From Desertivirga xinjiangensis (GTDB lineage: Bacteria > Bacteroidota > Bacteroidia > Sphingobacteriales > Sphingobacteriaceae), in contig NZ_JAFMZP010000004.1 of NCBI RefSeq assembly GCF_024436435.1, forward strand, positions 124,001 to 188,000: 64,000 nucleotides of DNA, written 5' to 3'. Every line of letters begins with the position of its first letter. Position 1 is the stretch's first letter. The notes under the pieces are model-generated. The model saw only the letters and a program-made list of their open reading frames with translations. It was not told the origin of the DNA and ran no database searches. Of the stretch, positions 37,376 to 46,308 are shown piece after piece. A program made the position numbers and the translations under genes.

Positions 37376-37612
37376 ATGGAGTACAATAAAAAGCATCCTG
37401 TGCATGCTCTCTTGGTAGAAAAGATCACTGGTTATATCAACCCGAAGGACGATCTGGATCTGCAAAGGGCTATTGATAGTGATGAAGAAATCAGGTGTTT
37501 ATGGAAAAGTATCTGCGATATGCATGCGGCCCGCGGAGGTGCTTTTTTTCATTCTCTGGACGAAGGCAAAGCCTGGGAAAAGATGAAAGCCAAAACAACA
37601 GGCCATAAATGA
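37376..37612 (+). CDS. Short FecR-like anti-sigma domain protein, lacking membrane and periplasmic parts
   Basis: This 78-residue protein resembles the cytoplasmic N-terminal domain of Bacteroidota FecR anti-sigma factors: an alpha-helical segment ending in DEGKAWEKMKAK, matching the family's FDADKAWEKVKARI-like motif that precedes the membrane helix. Here a stop codon follows six residues later; full-length FecR proteins have 300 or more residues. I found no continuation in other frames of the 115 bases to the next gene. The ATG at 37376 is preferred to a TTG at 37316. It follows the sigma gene by about 80 bases. It may be a functional soluble anti-sigma factor or a decayed remnant; similarity was judged by eye. 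Confidence 0.6.
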   Translation: MEYNKKHPVHALLVEKITGYINPKDDLDLQRAIDSDEEIRCLWKSICDMHAARGGAFFHSLDEGKAWEKMKAKTTGHK

Positions 37613-37727
37613 CGGATTTCACCCTTTTTTCAGGCCAAACCGGGTCTTATATTAAGAAAGTTTTTTAGACATTTAGGCAGCCTCTCCTTTAACCTGCCTG
37701 TGTGCAGGAAAACCAATTACAATTTTT

Positions 37728-40061
37728 ATGAGGATCAATACTTTTATTTACATCAGTTTTATTTTAGTTTCGGCAAAAGGCTTCTCTCAAACCTCCAATT
37801 ATATTGATCGCAATGGAAATGGGCGTCAGGATGTGTTTGAAAATCCTGCAAGAACGCCGGATGAGCGTATTCAGGATTTGATGCGGCAGATGTCCATCGA
37901 GGAAAAAGTTGGCCAAATGGTACAGTACCCGGTTCCTTCTTTTGTCGGCGATCCTAACAGCCCTGATGAATTTGTCACCAGGAATAAAAAGCAGACCGCA
38001 GAACTAAAGAAATTGGTTGAAAAAGGTTTGATAGGTTCCGTTCATGCAAATTTGAGAGAAACTCCCAGGAATATTCAGCAGTCTGTAAGTCAGGTTAATA
38101 AGTGGCTGGATCAATCGCGGTTAAAAATTCCATTTTTAGTTGCAGTTGACGCTGTTCATGGAAACTCACTGGCCATCGGTGCCACTGTTTTCCCAAGTAC
38201 CATTAATATGGGAGCTTCTTTTGACGAGACTCTATCTTATAAGGTAGCAGACGCTACATCTAAAGAATGTGTTGTTTTAGGGCAGAACTGGACAATGGGG
38301 CCGAATATCGAAGTTGCAAGGGACATGAGATGGGGTAGGATAGGTGAGACTTTCGGAGAAGATCCGTTACTCGTTTCCCGGCTTGGCGTGGCAACCATAA
38401 AGGGATTTCAAAAGGAATTGTCTCATAAATATAGTATGGCTACTTGCGCAAAACATTTTATAGCTGGAAGCCAGCCATCAGACGGTAGAAATAATAGTCC
38501 GACTGATGTTTCTGAAAGAACGCTTAGAGAGGTGTTTTATCCGCCATTTAAAGCGGCATTCGAAGCAGGCGTTGCCTCTGTTATGCTCGCCCATAATGAA
38601 GTGAACGGAATTCCTTGCCACAGCGACAGCACCATGATTAATGATTGGATTAAGGCTCATCAGGGCTTTTCGGGAGTTGTCATAAGCGATTATATGGATG
38701 TGCCAAGACTGGTGTCTATGCATCATGTAGCGGCTAATGAATCTGATGCCTACAGGATGGCAGTTAAGGCTGGATTGGATATGAATATGATGGGTCCGGG
38801 TTTTTACGAACCGGTATTAGAAGGCGTAAAAAGTGGGGAAGTTCCTCTGGCAAGAATCGACGACGCCGTAAAAAGAATACTTTATATCAAGTTTAGGCTG
38901 GGCCTTTTTGACAAAGTTATTGAGCTGAAGAAAGAAGATCTTTCCATTATTGCCAATGCCGGACATAAAGCCCTTGCTTTGGAAGCGGCTAGAAAATCAA
39001 TTGCCTTATTGAAAAACAATAAAAATATTTTACCAATAAAGACAGGGACACAAATATTCCTTACCGGTCCATTGGCAAATAATGAGGCAATCCTGGGTGA
39101 CTGGGTAGCTCCGTTTGAGCACTCGAATTCCACAACAGTCCTGAAGGGCTTCACGGCACTCGCAGGAAAAAATAACTTGACGTATTTTGATTGTGGCTCG
39201 TTGGAAAGTATTACAGATAAAATTATTGCGGAGGCAGTTGAAAAAAGTTCAAGCAGTGAAGTTATTGTCATTGTTGCAGGCCAGAATCCAAACCGCTCAT
39301 CTGCACCTGGAACAAAAACTGAAGGTGAAAATATTGACCGGAACACTTTGGTCTTGCCCGGCAATCAGGCAGCACTGGTGAATAAACTTGCAGAGACAGG
39401 AAAACCGGTTATAATAGTTTACATCAATGGAGGTCCCATTGCAGATGATGCGGTGGAGAAGAATGCTGCGGCTATCATTAATGCTTTTTATCCCGGCATG
39501 GCTGGAGGCCAGGCAATTGCTGAAATAATTTACGGTAAGGTAAATCCAAGCGCTAAAATGCCTTATTCAGTTCCTCGCGGGACAGGGTATCTTAATTCAT
39601 GGTATAATCAGCGTCCTTCCAAATATTCGACACTCAGAGGCCGGTATGCTATGGACGAAATTTCAAATGGCGTCACTCCATTGTACGATTTTGGCTATGG
39701 GCTGAGCTATACCCAGTTTGTATATTCAGATCTCAAGGTGCCTGCAAGCATAAAAAAAGGGGAAAGCTTCGAGATTTCTGTCAGGATAACAAACCAGGGG
39801 AAAATGGAGGGAGAAGAGGTGGCCATGTTATTTATGAATGATATCGTAAGCAGGGTAACTACTCCTTTGAGGCAGCTCACAGATTTCAAAAGGATACACC
39901 TTAAGACGGGAGAAAGTAAAGTCCTGAAATTTTTGATTAAGCCGGAGCAATTGATGTATCTGAATGAAAAGTTAAATCTCGAATTGGAAAAAGGTGATTT
40001 TAGATTTACTGTAGGAACTCACTCGTCTTCACCCCAAACGGCCATATTGCAAGTAAATTAA
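37728..40061 (+). CDS. GH3 beta-glycosidase with N-terminal calcium-loop-like motif
   Basis: This 777-residue exported GH3 enzyme has a Sec signal (FILVSAKGFSQ), then IDRNGNGRQDVFENP, an EF-hand-like D-x-N-x-N/G-x-D pattern, shared with the GH3 at 63687. The barrel motifs are VAVDAVHGNS, MRWGRIGETFGEDP, KHFIAGSQPSDGRN and nucleophile Asp321 in VISDYMD. A fibronectin-III-like end (RITNQGKMEGEEVAMLFMND) closes it. The H-G-x-S segment before GATVFPS is typical of GH3 glucosidases of the exo-beta-glucan type; the substrate cannot be stated. It is distant from the GH3 at 29914. Confidence 0.9.
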   Translation: MRINTFIYISFILVSAKGFSQTSNYIDRNGNGRQDVFENPARTPDERIQDLMRQMSIEEKVGQMVQYPVPSFVGDPNSPDEFVTRNKKQTAELKKLVEKGLIGSVHANLRETPRNIQQSVSQVNKWLDQSRLKIPFLVAVDAVHGNSLAIGATVFPSTINMGASFDETLSYKVADATSKECVVLGQNWTMGPNIEVARDMRWGRIGETFGEDPLLVSRLGVATIKGFQKELSHKYSMATCAKHFIAGSQPSDGRNNSPTDVSERTLREVFYPPFKAAFEAGVASVMLAHNEVNGIPCHSDSTMINDWIKAHQGFSGVVISDYMDVPRLVSMHHVAANESDAYRMAVKAGLDMNMMGPGFYEPVLEGVKSGEVPLARIDDAVKRILYIKFRLGLFDKVIELKKEDLSIIANAGHKALALEAARKSIALLKNNKNILPIKTGTQIFLTGPLANNEAILGDWVAPFEHSNSTTVLKGFTALAGKNNLTYFDCGSLESITDKIIAEAVEKSSSSEVIVIVAGQNPNRSSAPGTKTEGENIDRNTLVLPGNQAALVNKLAETGKPVIIVYINGGPIADDAVEKNAAAIINAFYPGMAGGQAIAEIIYGKVNPSAKMPYSVPRGTGYLNSWYNQRPSKYSTLRGRYAMDEISNGVTPLYDFGYGLSYTQFVYSDLKVPASIKKGESFEISVRITNQGKMEGEEVAMLFMNDIVSRVTTPLRQLTDFKRIHLKTGESKVLKFLIKPEQLMYLNEKLNLELEKGDFRFTVGTHSSSPQTAILQVN

Positions 40062-40170
40062 ACCAATTTAATCCTTAATAATAAATATTCTTCACCCCTT
40101 TTTCTTAAAAATAGGTCTATAAACCGAACCACGATCTGTACAATCAAATTACTAACATATAACCGGAATT

Positions 40171-40524
40171 ATGAAACGATTAAGCTTATTAGCCGCATTT
40201 TTTTTATTAAGTATTTCTTTTGTTATGGCGCAGGATAAGCCAGCCAGAATTTTATTTAAATGGGATCAGTCAACGATGGAGGAAGTAGGTTTTACGCAGG
40301 AGCAGATTCAAAGATTTGAAGAAATCCAGAAGGAAACTAATCTGGCTTCTTCTGCCCTACGAAAAGATGCCAGCTTGACCGCGGAACAAAAAAAGGAGAA
40401 AATGAATGCTTTGGTTAAAGAAAGAAGAGATAAACAGTATAGTGTCCTTACGCCTGAACAACTGGTAAAAACTAAGGCTATAATAAAAAGAATTCAGGCG
40501 GCAAATGCCGCAGCAGGATATTAG
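40171..40524 (+). CDS. Small Spy/CpxP-like periplasmic protein
   Basis: This 117-residue protein has a clear Sec signal (AAFFLLSISFVMAQ) and an all-alpha mature part with two LTxEQ-type motifs (SLTAEQKKEKMNAL, VLTPEQLVKTKAI), as in Spy/CpxP-like periplasmic chaperones and the DUF4890-type proteins of Bacteroidota. A helical segment rich in Lys, Glu and Gln lies between. It lies just upstream of a susC start with a hairpin between the two. Function in this locus is not known; helping fold exported glycan-handling proteins would be an inference. Confidence 0.65.
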   Translation: MKRLSLLAAFFLLSISFVMAQDKPARILFKWDQSTMEEVGFTQEQIQRFEEIQKETNLASSALRKDASLTAEQKKEKMNALVKERRDKQYSVLTPEQLVKTKAIIKRIQAANAAAGY

Positions 40525-40540
40525 TACTTTTTTTAATCTC

Positions 40541-40568
40541 ATTCAGGAGCGGGAAATCCCCTCTGAAT
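40541..40568 (+). promoter_or_regulatory. Hairpin in the susC leader
   Basis: ATTCA/TGAAT, GAG/CTC and GGG/CCC pair around an AAAT loop with two single-base bulges (G and C), giving an 11-bp stem 24 bases before the susC ATG. A T run precedes it and no T run follows, so it is not a normal terminator on this strand. It may be a processing site or translational control. Confidence 0.45.
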
Positions 40569-40591
40569 AGTATACCAGATAAACCCAAATT

Positions 40592-43500
40592 ATGTGCAGT
40601 TTTTTATTCAGGAAAATAAATGTGTTGTTGGTAATTATTACGGTAATCACAACAACGCAGACTTCGGCTAAAGTTCCGGGTACAGTATCAGCTACGTATT
40701 TAAAAGAGGTTCCGGCGCAAAACCTGAAAGTTACCGGGAAGGTAACAGATCAAAAAGGCGAACCTTTAATTGGTGTAACAGTTAAAGTAAAAGGCGTTAA
40801 TACAGGTACAACTACAGATGTTCAAGGTAACTATTCTATAACCGTCAAAGACAGATCTGTTGTTCTGGTATTTTCCTATCTGGGTTTTGCAACCAGGGAA
40901 GTGCCGGTGACCCAGAATGTGCTGAACGTTAAACTGACCGAACAGAAGACAGGACTAGATGAAGTTGTAGTAATTGGTTATGGTACCCAAACAAGAAAAG
41001 ACGTAACCGGGGCCGTATCACAAGTTAACGTGAAAGACATGCAAAAGGCCCCTGTTAAGTCTTTTGATGAAGCCCTGGCTGGTAGGGTTGCAGGTGTGCA
41101 GGTTTCGGGGAACGATGGGCAGCCTGGATCGCTTAATAATATTATTATACGGGGAGGGAATTCTGTTACCCAGGATAATACACCCTTATATGTGGTTGAT
41201 GGTTTTCCTTTAGAAAATCCAGACTACAATATGATCAGTCCGGCTGACATCGAAAGCATTGACGTGTTGAAGGACGCCTCAGCTACGGCGATTTATGGCG
41301 CAAGGGGAGCCAACGGGGTAATTATAATTACTACCAAAAAAGGGGTGGAAGGCATTCCCGAGGTCAGCTATAGCGGCTATTATGGGGCACAGAAGATATC
41401 AAAAACGATGGACCTGATGAGTCCTTATGAGTTTGTTAAATATTTCCATGAATTAAACCCTCAAGTGGCAGAGATAGCTTATTTAAGCAATGGCAAAACT
41501 TTAGAGTCATACAGAGACGTAGAAGGGGTAGATTTCCAGGATCATGCATTCCGCACAGCTCCTATTCAAAATCATGATATTGCTTTAAGGGGAGGAACTA
41601 AGACCACTAAGTATTCCGTTTCCGGGAATATTTTCCGGCAGGATGGAATTTTTGTTAACTCAGGCTTCGAAAGAAACCAGGGGCGATTGACACTTGACCA
41701 GACCGTAAGCAAAAAGCTTAAAGTATTTACAACTATCAATTTAAGTAATTCCTCTTCGTTTGGTAGTTTGATAGGAGCGGCTGAGGAGAGAGGATCCACA
41801 GCTAGTGCGCTGTATGGAGTCTGGGCTTACCGGCCCGTTCCTATTAATGATGAGAATCTGTTAAGTGATCTCATCAACCCAGATTCTGAGGGAACTACCT
41901 ATTCAGATTACAGGGTAAACCCTATTCTTAATGCTAAAAATGAGTTGCGAAGACAAACTAATAATAGTCTCAATCTGAATGGATATGCAGATTATGACCT
42001 CAGCCCGGATATTAAGATCCGAATAAGAGGAGGCGTAAACATTGGCTCAAGAAAAGAAGAAAATTTCTTCAACAGGTTTACTTCCTCTGGCTACTGGAGC
42101 GTGCCAAACGGTTCAATATATAATAATCAGACAACTAACTGGCTTAATGAAAATACGATTACCTACAAAAAGACATTTGAAAAGATACATCGTTTAGAAG
42201 TTCTGGGAGGTTTCACGTTACAGGGAGATAAATTCAGTAGAAATGGATTCTCTGCAAGAGATCTGGTGACAGAATCTCTGGGGATCGATGGACTGGATAA
42301 TTCACGAAGCATTGTACCGTACTCCGCTACATCACGATGGGGATTGGTTTCTTATTTGGGCAGGGCAAACTATAGTTACAAATCGAAGTATCTGTTCACT
42401 GCATCGCTAAGAGCAGATGGTTCTTCTAAATTTATAGGTGATAACCGCTGGGGCTATTTTCCATCGGGCTCCGTAGCCTGGAGGATGAGCAGCGAAAACT
42501 TTATGAAAAAGTTTGATTTTATCACCGATGCAAAATTACGTTTAAGTTATGGCGCAACGGGAAATAACAGGATAGCTGATTTTCCCTACTTATCTTTATT
42601 TGAAACCAATAATTCTTATTATTCATTTAATAACCTGGAGCCACTTCCTGGTTTAGATGTTTCACAATTCGGAAATACTGATTTAAGATGGGAAACAACC
42701 TATCAGACTAATTTAGGCTATGATCTTAACCTCTTCAGGGGAAGGGTAGAATTTACGGCTGAAGTATATCAGAAAAAGACTAAAGATCTTTTGCTGAACG
42801 CAGATGTTCCTTTTACAACGGGCTTAGCCAGTGTCTTTAGAAATGTCGGTTCCATAAAAAACGAAGGCCTGGAGCTGAGTTTAAATACAGCTAATATTAA
42901 AAAAGAAAATTTCTCGTGGAGCACCAGTTTTAATATAAGTTTTAACCGCAATAAAGTTATCGAACTTGCAGAAAATCAGCAAACTCTCACGAAAACAACT
43001 CTGCTTAGACCTGGATATAACAATTTGTACCCCTACATAGCAATTGTCGGCCAGCCTGTGGCTCAATTTTATGGTTTAATCTGGGATGGTGTTTATCAGT
43101 ATAAAGATTTCGATTTACTGCCCAATGGAACATATTCGCTTAAAGATAATATTACCGACAACGGCGAAGCCAGAGGGGCAGTTAAACCTGGTGATATAAA
43201 ATACAGGGATATCAACGGTGATCGGAAAGTCAACGCTTCAGATTATACGGCTATAGGGAGGGCATTACCAATTCATACCTGTGGATTCAATAATAATTTG
43301 GCTTTTAAAAATTTTGATCTGAATATATTCTTTCAATGGTCTTATGGTAACAAAATTTTGAATGCGAACAGGATCTTTTTGGAAGGAAATGAGGTGGGGT
43401 CGCCCTATGTAAATCAGTTTGCCTCTTATGAAGATCGCTGGACCCCAGACAATCCGAGTAATACATTATACAGCTCAACCGGTAGAGGTCCTCTTGCTTA

Positions 43501-43765
43501 TTCGTCAAGGTTACTTGAAGACGGCTCCTTCCTGAGACTAAAGACGCTTGCATTAGGTTACCGTATTCCTGATCGCCTGGTAAGAAGTGTAAAAATGAAA
43601 AATCTGAGAGTTTATGTCTCCGGGCAAAACCTTCTTACATGGACAAATTATTCGGGTTTAGATCCAGAAGTATCCGTTAGAAATTCGCCCCTCAGTCCCG
43701 GCTTTGATTATTCAGCCTATCCGAGATCTCGAGTCTTCACATTCGGTTTAAGTGCTTCACTATAA
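40592..43765 (+). CDS. SusC/RagA-family TonB-dependent transporter
   Basis: This 1057-residue protein has a signal segment (VLLVIITVITTTQTSA), a carboxypeptidase-D-like domain (KVTGKVTDQKGEPLIGVTVKVKG), the TonB box DEVVVIGYGTQTRK, a plug with TPLYVVDGFPLENP and SIDVLKDASATAIYGARGANGVIIITTKKG, and a long barrel ending FTFGLSASL. It lacks the additional N-terminal STN signalling domain that couples SusC to FecR-type anti-sigma factors. The ATG is preceded by ATAAACCCAAA. It leads the second large utilization locus and pairs with the SusD 10 bases downstream. Confidence 0.95.
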   Translation: MCSFLFRKINVLLVIITVITTTQTSAKVPGTVSATYLKEVPAQNLKVTGKVTDQKGEPLIGVTVKVKGVNTGTTTDVQGNYSITVKDRSVVLVFSYLGFATREVPVTQNVLNVKLTEQKTGLDEVVVIGYGTQTRKDVTGAVSQVNVKDMQKAPVKSFDEALAGRVAGVQVSGNDGQPGSLNNIIIRGGNSVTQDNTPLYVVDGFPLENPDYNMISPADIESIDVLKDASATAIYGARGANGVIIITTKKGVEGIPEVSYSGYYGAQKISKTMDLMSPYEFVKYFHELNPQVAEIAYLSNGKTLESYRDVEGVDFQDHAFRTAPIQNHDIALRGGTKTTKYSVSGNIFRQDGIFVNSGFERNQGRLTLDQTVSKKLKVFTTINLSNSSSFGSLIGAAEERGSTASALYGVWAYRPVPINDENLLSDLINPDSEGTTYSDYRVNPILNAKNELRRQTNNSLNLNGYADYDLSPDIKIRIRGGVNIGSRKEENFFNRFTSSGYWSVPNGSIYNNQTTNWLNENTITYKKTFEKIHRLEVLGGFTLQGDKFSRNGFSARDLVTESLGIDGLDNSRSIVPYSATSRWGLVSYLGRANYSYKSKYLFTASLRADGSSKFIGDNRWGYFPSGSVAWRMSSENFMKKFDFITDAKLRLSYGATGNNRIADFPYLSLFETNNSYYSFNNLEPLPGLDVSQFGNTDLRWETTYQTNLGYDLNLFRGRVEFTAEVYQKKTKDLLLNADVPFTTGLASVFRNVGSIKNEGLELSLNTANIKKENFSWSTSFNISFNRNKVIELAENQQTLTKTTLLRPGYNNLYPYIAIVGQPVAQFYGLIWDGVYQYKDFDLLPNGTYSLKDNITDNGEARGAVKPGDIKYRDINGDRKVNASDYTAIGRALPIHTCGFNNNLAFKNFDLNIFFQWSYGNKILNANRIFLEGNEVGSPYVNQFASYEDRWTPDNPSNTLYSSTGRGPLAYSSRLLEDGSFLRLKTLALGYRIPDRLVRSVKMKNLRVYVSGQNLLTWTNYSGLDPEVSVRNSPLSPGFDYSAYPRSRVFTFGLSASL

Positions 43766-43775
43766 TTTTTAAGTT

Positions 43776-45383
43776 ATGCAAAATAGAAAGATAATATATT
43801 CACTATTGGTTGCTCTTGTACTTGTTAGTTCATCCTGTGAAAAAATATTGAATCCAGAGCCCACGGACCTGATTTCAAAAGAGCAATATTACAATAATGA
43901 GGCTGAGCTGCAAATTGCCTTAACCGGCGTTTATGATAAATTATCCTCATTGGATATTTATGGAAGCAATCAGTCCTTCTGGCTCACATTTGGTACAGAT
44001 GAATCCACCTCCCGGCTTTCGTTGACAAATGAACCAATTGCCGAATATTCATATGATCCGGCCAATCCGCGGTTAACGAATTTCTGGCAGGCATTGTATG
44101 AAGGCATAGAGCGGGCGAACCTTCTGCTGGCAAACATAAAAAAGCCAGCAATGGATGATACCAGAAGAGGGTATATAGAAGGCGAGGCTTTATTTTTAAG
44201 GGCATACTATTATTTTCTGCTGGTGAGTAGTTTTGGCGATGTTCCATTAAAATTAACGCCTACGAGTAGTATTGTAAATACAGATATCCCACGAACACCA
44301 TCGAAAGTGGTATACGAGCAAATTATTGCCGATATGACAAAGGCTGAAGCCTTAGTTCAGGATGTGGTAAAATATGACCTGGCTGGCTCTGCAGATGGTG
44401 GCCTAATGTATGCCGGACGGGTTACAAAATCGGCAGTTCAAGGTATACTTGCGCGGGTTTGTCTTACTATGGCAGGCTATCCTGTACGGGATGTTTCAAA
44501 GTATCAGTTGGCATATGAATGGGCCCTTAAAGTAAAGAGTTCTGGCCGACACAGGTTAAACCCTGATTATAGTGATGTATTTATAAGGTTAGCATCAGAC
44601 AGATATGATACGCAGGAAAGTATTTGGGAAGTAGAGTTCTATGGGAATAATACGGGTGGTTATAATGAGGGCGGGCAGGCTTTAGGCTCTCTGATAGGTA
44701 TACTTAATAACGTAACTACTAATAATACGATTGGTTATAGTGCTGCATATGTGAGAGTTTCTAAAAATCTGTATGATGCCTATGCGGTAAAAAATGGCAT
44801 TTTGATAGACACCCGGCGTACCTGGAATTGTCCGAACTTTACATATTCAGATGGGGTGAAGGTAACTCAAACAAACGTTTGGGTTTTTCCAGCAGGTAAA
44901 TTTCGCCGGGAGTATGAAGTCGTATTTCCTAAGGACAAGAATTTTTCTCCCATAAACTTCCCGGTGCTCCGTTACTCTGATGTTTTGTTGATGATCGCAG
45001 AGGCTGAAAACGAAATGACCAATGGAGAATTTACGTCTGTAGCTACAGAAGCAGTGGAAGAGGTGAGGCGCAGGGCTTATACAGATCCATCAGAAGCCAC
45101 TTTAAAGCCGGCAGAAGTTGCCAATAAAGAAGCTTTTGCTGAAACGATCCGAAACGAACGGTTTAAAGAACTTTGTTTCGAGGGTTTAAGAAAACCTGAC
45201 TTAATCAGGTGGGGTATGTTTTATGATACCATGAAGGAATTCGCTTCATATTCTGATCGGAATGGAGGTACATCTATTGGAGCCATACCCGCAAAAAATC
45301 TGGCTCAGAGGCACTGGCTGCTGCCCATCCCGAGCAGGGAAATGTCGTTAAATAAAGCACTTGTTCAAAATGTAGGTTGGTAA
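43776..45383 (+). CDS. SusD/RagB-family lipoprotein
   Basis: This 535-residue lid lipoprotein is partner of the SusC just upstream. The signal ends VSSSC with Cys21. Landmarks are EGEALFLRAYYYFLLVSSFGDVPLKL, VLRYSDVLLMIAEAENEM, IRNERFKELCFEGLRKPDLIRWGM and the C-terminal LVQNVGW. It differs markedly from the SusDs at 23245 and 28097, so this locus probably binds a different glycan. The following gene starts within 10 bases. Confidence 0.95.
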   Translation: MQNRKIIYSLLVALVLVSSSCEKILNPEPTDLISKEQYYNNEAELQIALTGVYDKLSSLDIYGSNQSFWLTFGTDESTSRLSLTNEPIAEYSYDPANPRLTNFWQALYEGIERANLLLANIKKPAMDDTRRGYIEGEALFLRAYYYFLLVSSFGDVPLKLTPTSSIVNTDIPRTPSKVVYEQIIADMTKAEALVQDVVKYDLAGSADGGLMYAGRVTKSAVQGILARVCLTMAGYPVRDVSKYQLAYEWALKVKSSGRHRLNPDYSDVFIRLASDRYDTQESIWEVEFYGNNTGGYNEGGQALGSLIGILNNVTTNNTIGYSAAYVRVSKNLYDAYAVKNGILIDTRRTWNCPNFTYSDGVKVTQTNVWVFPAGKFRREYEVVFPKDKNFSPINFPVLRYSDVLLMIAEAENEMTNGEFTSVATEAVEEVRRRAYTDPSEATLKPAEVANKEAFAETIRNERFKELCFEGLRKPDLIRWGMFYDTMKEFASYSDRNGGTSIGAIPAKNLAQRHWLLPIPSREMSLNKALVQNVGW

Positions 45384-45393
45384 TTTGAAAAAT

Positions 45394-46305
45394 ATGAGGT
45401 ATTTAGTAATGTTATGTATTGGTGTCTTTACATTAAGTGCTTGTACAAAAAACGAAGTAGGAAGTCCCGTGTTTGAAGTATCTTTTGATAAGAGCAAGAC
45501 ATATAAGGAGGGAGATACTGTAGTTTTCAATATAACAGGAAACGCAGAAAACTTTAGTTTTTATCCCGGATCGTCCGGCTTTAATTATGCTTATAAAGAC
45601 AGGATCCAGTTGGATGGAACCCCCGTTCTTAATTTTTCGACTCTTTTAAATTATGCAGGGCAGGTAAATACCATTAAACTATGGGCATCGGTTGATTTTA
45701 ATGGTAAATACACTGAAAGTGATGTCAAAGCAGCTACATGGAAGGAGCTGAATGCTTCTTATGCAACAGCAGCAACCGAACGCCCATCGGGAGAAATAGA
45801 CTTAACTGAGTTCTTGAATCCCGAAAATAAACCACTCTATCTTGCATTTCAATATCTCGGATACTTTCATGCCACTTTAAGGCAACCTAAATGGACCATA
45901 AGGTCTTTTAAGATCGATAACAAAGTAACCGATGGGAGTATAATACCTGTAGTTTCTACAGCTGAAATTGGCTGGTCGCAGCTGGATTTTAAAAACAACA
46001 CTACAGTATGGAGCTTGCCTGCAACCGGATTGATATCCATTGATGGTACAACTGTTCCTGCAAGCGGAATCAAGACAAAGGATGACAATGATGACTGGGC
46101 TATCTCGAAGCCGATAGATCTGCGAAAAACTAAGCCTGATCAGAGTATTCCGGTTAAACATCTGCTCTCTGGTAATTTAGACAGCTATAAGTATGTATAC
46201 ACAAAGGCAGGTACATATAAAGGTGTATTTGTTGCTTTTAACCAGAATATAGATTCGCGCGAAGAAGTAATTAAGGAGTTTACCATCACCATAAATCCAA
46301 AATAG
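45394..46305 (+). CDS. SusE-position surface lipoprotein, DUF5017-like
   Basis: This 303-residue lipoprotein has the signal FTLSAC with Cys17 when read from the ATG at 45394 (the TTG at 45385 adds only three residues). An early beta-rich segment, FEVSFDKSKTYKEGDTVVFNITGNAENFSFYPG, looks like an N-terminal immunoglobulin-like domain, and the rest resembles DUF5017-type proteins found right after SusD. The gene position is where surface glycan-binding lipoproteins (SusE/SusF analogues) sit. Ligand not known; family assignment is by eye and moderately sure. Confidence 0.65.
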   Translation: MRYLVMLCIGVFTLSACTKNEVGSPVFEVSFDKSKTYKEGDTVVFNITGNAENFSFYPGSSGFNYAYKDRIQLDGTPVLNFSTLLNYAGQVNTIKLWASVDFNGKYTESDVKAATWKELNASYATAATERPSGEIDLTEFLNPENKPLYLAFQYLGYFHATLRQPKWTIRSFKIDNKVTDGSIIPVVSTAEIGWSQLDFKNNTTVWSLPATGLISIDGTTVPASGIKTKDDNDDWAISKPIDLRKTKPDQSIPVKHLLSGNLDSYKYVYTKAGTYKGVFVAFNQNIDSREEVIKEFTITINPK

Positions 46306-46308
46306 CTT

